The notes under the pieces: model-generated
What the model was told of the DNA's origin: nothing
Seen by the model: only the letters and a program-made list of their open reading frames with translations
Databases searched by the model: none
In this document: positions 7,515 through 10,079 of the stretch, one piece after another
How positions within the stretch are numbered: position 1 is the stretch's first letter
Layout: the number at the start of each line of letters is the position of its first letter
Translations under genes and position numbers: made by a program
Assembly: GCA_029937635.1 (NCBI GenBank)
Contig: JAPYPM010000075.1
Span: 1-10,079, forward strand
Source: Nitrospinaceae bacterium
Lineage (GTDB): Bacteria > Nitrospinota > Nitrospinia > Nitrospinales > VA-1
Direction: 5' to 3'
DNA length: 10,079 nt

Positions 7515-7540
7515 AGGTTAAGATCTTTATATATAAGTGT

Positions 7541-8557
7541 ATGAAGAAAAAGAAAATACTGATTGTCCCAATTTTTATTCCTCATCAGGGATGCCCTTAC
7601 CGTTGTGTTTTTTGCAGTCAAGTTGATATAACTGGTACTCGATCTAAGACAGATCAAAGTCATATTTTGGAAGTTTTAAAGACTTATCTAGGTCAAGATT
7701 TTAATTCAACCCGTAGTTCTACGTGTGAAGTTGCGTTTTATGGAGGAAGCTTTACTGGTTTACCTATGGACAGACAGAAAATGCTGCTATCAGTGATAAA
7801 ACCTTTTATTGAAAGTGGCCGAGTAGATTCAATACGAGTGTCGACTCACCCACTATTTGTTGATTCTGAGCGTCTTGATCTAATAAAAACTTACGGTGTG
7901 CAGACGGTTGAACTAGGTGTGCAATCTACCAACGCGCAAGTTCTTGAAGAGTCTGGACGTCCATGTTCTAGAGATGAGTTAATTAAATCAATTTCTTTGA
8001 TTAAAAAACGTAATCTCAATCTAGGTCTTCAGCTAATGCTTGGTCTTCCTGGCGACAATGAGAAACGTTTTCAAAAATCGGTCATGGATGTTATTAGTAT
8101 GAAACCAAACTTTGTACGTCTTTACCCTACATTAGTTTTGCGTCATACCGCATTATATTCAATGTACAAAAAGGGTCTTTACAATCCTTGGTCTTTAAAG
8201 AGGACTATCGCTGCATTAAAAAATGCCATTTTATTATTTAAGATGGCAAGTATTCCTATTATTAGGGTAGGAGTTCAACCAGATCGTTCTTTAAAAGAAA
8301 ACCTGGTAGCTGGTCCTTTTCACCCTTCGACCCGTTATCTTGTTGATTGTCAAATTAGTTTGGATCTAATGATTGAAGAAATACTTTCTTTAACTAGCTT
8401 ACCTCACAAAATAATCTTTAAAGTTCCAAAGAACTTAATTTCTGTTTATATGGGTAATAAACGTGAAAATATTAACTTTATTAAAGATCGTTTTGGTTTT
8501 AAGGATGTATCTCTTGTTGGCGAAGAGCATTGTAGTGGAATTAAGCTGGTTGCATAA
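7541..8557 (+). CDS. Radical SAM protein, short Elp3-like family
   Basis: This is a radical S-adenosylmethionine enzyme. The cluster-binding motif is Cys18-x3-Cys22-x2-Cys25 in GCPYRCVFC, followed by FYGGSFTGLP (66-75), ELGVQS (125-130) and LGLPGD (167-172), all typical of the Elp3/oxygen-independent coproporphyrinogen oxidase superfamily. The late motif GVQPDRSLKENLVAGPFHP resembles Elp3. With 338 residues, however, it lacks the C-terminal acetyltransferase domain of true Elp3. The last 50 residues form a separate module with GNKRENINFIKDRFGF, which could be a small RNA-binding fold (inference only). Similar short proteins sit beside rnc in other bacteria, and their substrate is not established to my knowledge. 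The gap to rnc is 26 bases, so it probably belongs to the same transcript. No clear ribosome binding site is visible. Confidence 0.85.
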   Translation: MKKKKILIVPIFIPHQGCPYRCVFCSQVDITGTRSKTDQSHILEVLKTYLGQDFNSTRSSTCEVAFYGGSFTGLPMDRQKMLLSVIKPFIESGRVDSIRVSTHPLFVDSERLDLIKTYGVQTVELGVQSTNAQVLEESGRPCSRDELIKSISLIKKRNLNLGLQLMLGLPGDNEKRFQKSVMDVISMKPNFVRLYPTLVLRHTALYSMYKKGLYNPWSLKRTIAALKNAILLFKMASIPIIRVGVQPDRSLKENLVAGPFHPSTRYLVDCQISLDLMIEEILSLTSLPHKIIFKVPKNLISVYMGNKRENINFIKDRFGFKDVSLVGEEHCSGIKLVA

Positions 8558-8590
8558 TATTTTATTAAAAATAAAAAATAAGGATTTAGA

Positions 8591-8875
8591 ATGGTTACTA
8601 TTGGAATGAACTATAAGGTGTTGTCAGGAAAAGAAGAAGTTTTTGAAAAAGCCTGTACTGGAGTAATAGATGCAATGAATGGCACCGATGGTCATGAAAA
8701 GTCTTTTCTTTATAAAGATGTTAATGATGGGCAATCTTATTTAATAGTATCTGAGTGGGGGGCTGAAAACGCGTTCAATGAATTTTGCCAATCTGATAAA
8801 TTCAAACAAGTAACAAACTGGGGAAAGGAAAGTATCTTAGCTGGCCGTCCTTCTCATACTGTATACAAGCAATAA
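8591..8875 (+). CDS. Small ABM (antibiotic biosynthesis monooxygenase)-like protein
   Basis: This is a 94-residue protein that reads like a single ferredoxin-like alpha+beta barrel of the ABM superfamily, which includes cofactor-free monooxygenases and haem-degrading IsdG/HmoA proteins. Supporting features are the N-terminal strand MVTIGMNYKVLSGKEEVFEKA, the central SYLIVSEWGAENAFNEF and SDKFKQV. These match the family's strand / Trp-containing strand / helix pattern. No residue can be assigned to haem binding with confidence, so the activity is open: detoxification, haem handling or a plain dimeric fold. The start is well supported by TAAGGA at 8579-8584, 6 bases upstream. The preceding 33-base gap is almost entirely A and T. 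The stop lies 5 bases from that of the opposing gene. Confidence 0.75.
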   Translation: MVTIGMNYKVLSGKEEVFEKACTGVIDAMNGTDGHEKSFLYKDVNDGQSYLIVSEWGAENAFNEFCQSDKFKQVTNWGKESILAGRPSHTVYKQ

Positions 8876-8880
8876 TCAGT

Positions 8881-9117
8881 CTATTTATCTAATTCTATTT
8901 TGTTATCTGAAGACATCTTAGGAGTAAGTTCATATAGACCATTCTTGACGCAGCGCAGCACTTTTTTATATGAATGTTCTGTGTCATGAGGAAGGTGGCC
9001 GTCCATCCGCCATCTAATTTTAACTATTTTCCCATCTGGGTGTTCAAAAATTTTGGTAATTGATCCTATGTTTTGTGACATTGATTCAAATAACACATCA
9101 CCAACTTGTAATTTCAT
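8881..9117 (-). CDS. Uncharacterised 78-residue protein with His cluster
   Basis: I do not recognise this family. The 78 residues look protein-like, not spurious: a beta-rich pattern VGDVLF ... GSITKIF ... KIVKIRWRMDG suggests a small SH3-like or Tudor-like barrel. It vaguely recalls DUF1918 proteins, which also open with a VGD strand and contain an R-W-x-D-G-H segment. A histidine cluster, His41, His44 and His48 in DGHLPHDTEH, could bind a metal. No signal peptide or membrane segment is seen. The start has only a weak AGAAGA sequence upstream on its strand. The gene converges on the ABM-like gene with 5 bases between stop codons, so each transcript must end within or beyond the other gene. 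It is divergent from the lipoyl-like gene at 9247. Confidence 0.7.
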   Translation of the reverse strand: MKLQVGDVLFESMSQNIGSITKIFEHPDGKIVKIRWRMDGHLPHDTEHSYKKVLRCVKNGLYELTPKMSSDNKIELDK

Positions 9118-9179
9118 GTGTGTCTTCTTTTAGATACTTTTGATAATCTTATTTTTTAAATATAACACTTCTCAATAGT

Positions 9180-9185
9180 ATTATA
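9180..9185 (-). promoter_or_regulatory. Candidate -10 box for the minus-strand small gene
   Basis: Read on the minus strand this is a perfect TATAAT, preceded by TAGG. It would start transcription near 9173 and give a leader of about 55 bases before the ATG at 9117. No convincing -35 lies at the right distance (TTGCCT is 21 bases upstream). It sits in the 129-base divergent region between two small genes. Confidence 0.35.
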
Positions 9186-9234
9186 CCTATTAACGGGTGA
9201 GAGATTAGGCAAATTTATTTTTTATTATTTTTAG

Positions 9235-9239
9235 AAAGG
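9235..9239 (+). promoter_or_regulatory. Ribosome binding site that decides the start of the lipoyl-like gene
   Basis: AAAGG stands 7 bases before the ATG at 9247 but only 4 before the in-frame TTG at 9244. The spacing and the codon itself both favour the ATG. A later in-frame ATG at 9265 has GGAGG 11 bases upstream (9249-9253); it remains a possible alternative. Confidence 0.5.
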
Positions 9240-9246
9240 CACATTG

Positions 9247-9495
9247 ATGGAGGATTATATTTTAATGTCAGCCATGTATCCAACAATGACCTCGGGTAAA
9301 GTGGATAAGTTTTTAGTTAACCCTGGAGATAAAGTAATTAAAGGAATGCCTGTATGTGAAATTATTTCAGAGGGTTATTTTACGTTGCTTTCTGAAGTTA
9401 ACGGGAGAGTTAAGGATTTCTATGTATCTGAGGGAGAGTATGTAGAGGTTGATGCTTATTTAATGTCAATCACCTTAGCCGTTATAGATAAATGA
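9247..9495 (+). CDS. Free-standing lipoyl/biotinyl-like domain lacking the modifiable lysine
   Basis: This 82-residue protein consists of one lipoyl/biotinyl-type beta sandwich. Alignment by eye to E2 lipoyl domains is straightforward: ILMSAMYPTMTSGKVDKFLV matches the first strands (compare the MPALSPTMTEG type), then NPGDKVIKGMPVCEI, then NGRVKDFYVSEGEYV matches the second half. At the hairpin where lipoyl domains carry the D-K-A/S lysine, it reads SEGYFTL, with Gly43 in the lysine position and no lysine between 33 and 55. It should therefore not be lipoylated or biotinylated in the usual way. It could act as a structural or periplasmic-adaptor-like hairpin, a decoy, or a carrier of another kind; all of this is inference. 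It has no signal peptide and no neighbouring dehydrogenase gene. A free-standing biotin carrier is excluded by the absent M-K-M. Confidence 0.75.
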   Translation: MEDYILMSAMYPTMTSGKVDKFLVNPGDKVIKGMPVCEIISEGYFTLLSEVNGRVKDFYVSEGEYVEVDAYLMSITLAVIDK

Positions 9496-9646
9496 TCAAG
9501 AAGTCGAGCTAATTCAAAATGATCGTTTATTTTTTGAATAGGCATAAATTTTATTAATACTAAAGCATTAAAATGATATTATTTACTTAGAATATGTAGA
9601 TTGATTGAATTTTTTGATAACAATTTCTCGCTAGGGACAAAAAACT

Positions 9647-9889
9647 ATGGTAATGAGCATGTCCCATGAAGACAAAAAAAAGTATAAAGAAAGTATTAAG
9701 CCAAAAACTGTTAGAGTCCGGACAAAGCGAACAACTACAATGTCTGATAAGTTAAAAAACCGCGCTTTTAAAAAGTTTGATGAAGAACCTAAAAATAAAG
9801 GGGTGGATGAGGAGATTATAATAGATGAACACCTTAAAATGAATGATAATTTTTTGCGAACAGGTCCTTACAAACCTAAGAAAAAATAA
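9647..9889 (+). CDS. Lysine-rich 80-residue hypothetical protein
   Basis: I do not recognise this protein. It is highly charged: 18 lysines and 5 arginines against 13 acidic residues, and no cysteine. The charge is organised in blocks: basic in residues 10-43, acidic in 45-62 (FDEEP ... VDEEIIIDEH), then a basic tail ending PYKPKKK. It is probably partly disordered, and a nucleic-acid- or ribosome-associated role is possible but not shown. The start is supported by AGGGA at 9633-9637, 9 bases upstream. Further in-frame ATGs at 9653 and 9659 make the exact first residue uncertain. A 151-base AT-rich gap precedes it with only a TAGAAT (9588-9593) as a weak -10 candidate. It may be independent of the lipoyl-like gene. 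Confidence 0.6.
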   Translation: MVMSMSHEDKKKYKESIKPKTVRVRTKRTTTMSDKLKNRAFKKFDEEPKNKGVDEEIIIDEHLKMNDNFLRTGPYKPKKK

Positions 9890-9995
9890 TACGAGTTTAT
9901 ATTAATTATTTAAATTGGTTCTCTCTTAAGGTGGGTTTTGTTACTAATTATATCTTGTTTGGGAGAGGGTAACCTTAATTAGGATTCATGTGGCT

Positions 9996-10079
9996 TTAGT
10001 TACCATTTGATTCGTGTAGTTCTTTATACTTACTAAAAACTTCTTCTGAGATGAAGAACTCAACTAGTTCTTTATCTAA
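9996..10079 (-). CDS. Possible C-terminal end of a minus-strand gene running off the window
   Basis: On the minus strand, from the window edge to a TAA at 9998-9996, the frame is open for 27 codons. It encodes LDKELVEFFISEEVFSKYKE followed by LHESNGN. The sequence has the composition of a real amphipathic C-terminal helix, while the other two minus frames stop almost at once at the edge. It is too short to name, and a chance open frame cannot be excluded in AT-rich DNA. If real, it converges on the lysine-rich gene, with 106 bases between stop codons. Confidence 0.4.
   Translation of the reverse strand, partial: LDKELVEFFISEEVFSKYKELHESNGN

Noticed and set aside
9244..9246. TTG start for the lipoyl-like protein
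   Set aside because: The adjacent in-frame ATG at 9247 has better spacing from the AAAGG ribosome binding site and is the preferred start codon.
9512..9539. Inverted repeat ATTCAAAA / TTTTGAAT after the lipoyl-like gene as a terminator
   Set aside because: The stem has only two G-C pairs, the loop is 12 bases and no T-run follows; such repeats are expected by chance in AT-rich DNA.
9926..9978. Inverted repeat TTAAGGT / ACCTTAA and the related GGTAAC / GTTACC (9968-10004) near the right end
   Set aside because: The arms are 6-7 bases with loops of 25-39 bases and no T-run, and the pairings exclude each other; neither makes a credible terminator or riboswitch.

Overview
The window is a stretch of AT-rich bacterial chromosome. 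It is dominated by a long co-directional (+) cluster for fatty acid and phospholipid precursor synthesis, followed by a looser group of small, poorly characterised genes. The order is yceD (DUF177), rpmF, plsX, fabH, fabD, fabG, acpP, fabF, rnc, then a radical SAM protein. This is a classic Gram-negative arrangement, and the short Elp3-like radical SAM gene after rnc is known from deltaproteobacterial-type lineages and clostridia. With the low GC content, I would guess a marine deltaproteobacterial-like lineage (Nitrospinota or SAR324 are candidates). This is an inference from layout, not from any marker I could test.

Region 1 (1-477) is the C-terminal half of a tyrosine recombinase with the XerD-type ending HPRA. 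It is probably the chromosome-dimer resolvase and not a mobile-element integrase. Region 2 (478-623) is a 146-base gap that should carry the promoter of the fab operon. It has a consensus TATAAT and, further upstream, an operator-like dyad. Region 3 (624-7514) is the operon itself. YceD and L32 link it to ribosome assembly. PlsX makes acyl-phosphate from acyl-ACP. FabD loads malonyl onto ACP. FabH starts chains, FabF elongates them and FabG does the first reduction. AcpP is the carrier. RNase III closes the block. Gene spacing is tight: yceD and rpmF abut, fabH and fabD overlap by 7 bases, and fabD and fabG overlap by 11. The dehydratase (FabZ/FabA) and enoyl reductase are not in the window. 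All catalytic residues I checked are present. FabG has a nucleotide-binding signature (Gln15, Asp36) that points to NADH and not NADPH.

Region 4 (7541-8875) holds the radical SAM protein and a small ABM-like protein. Region 5 (8881-10079) has a different texture: short genes on both strands with wider AT-rich gaps. It contains a convergent 78-residue protein with a His cluster, a free-standing lipoyl-like domain lacking the modifiable lysine, and a very lysine-rich 80-residue protein. At the right edge lies what looks like the C-terminal end of a minus-strand gene. No tRNA, rRNA, CRISPR array, insertion sequence or classical intrinsic terminator was recognised, and no gene-free stretch exceeds 300 bases. 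The strongest candidates for something undescribed are the lysine-less lipoyl-like domain and its small neighbours; the FabG cofactor signature is the best testable biochemical oddity.
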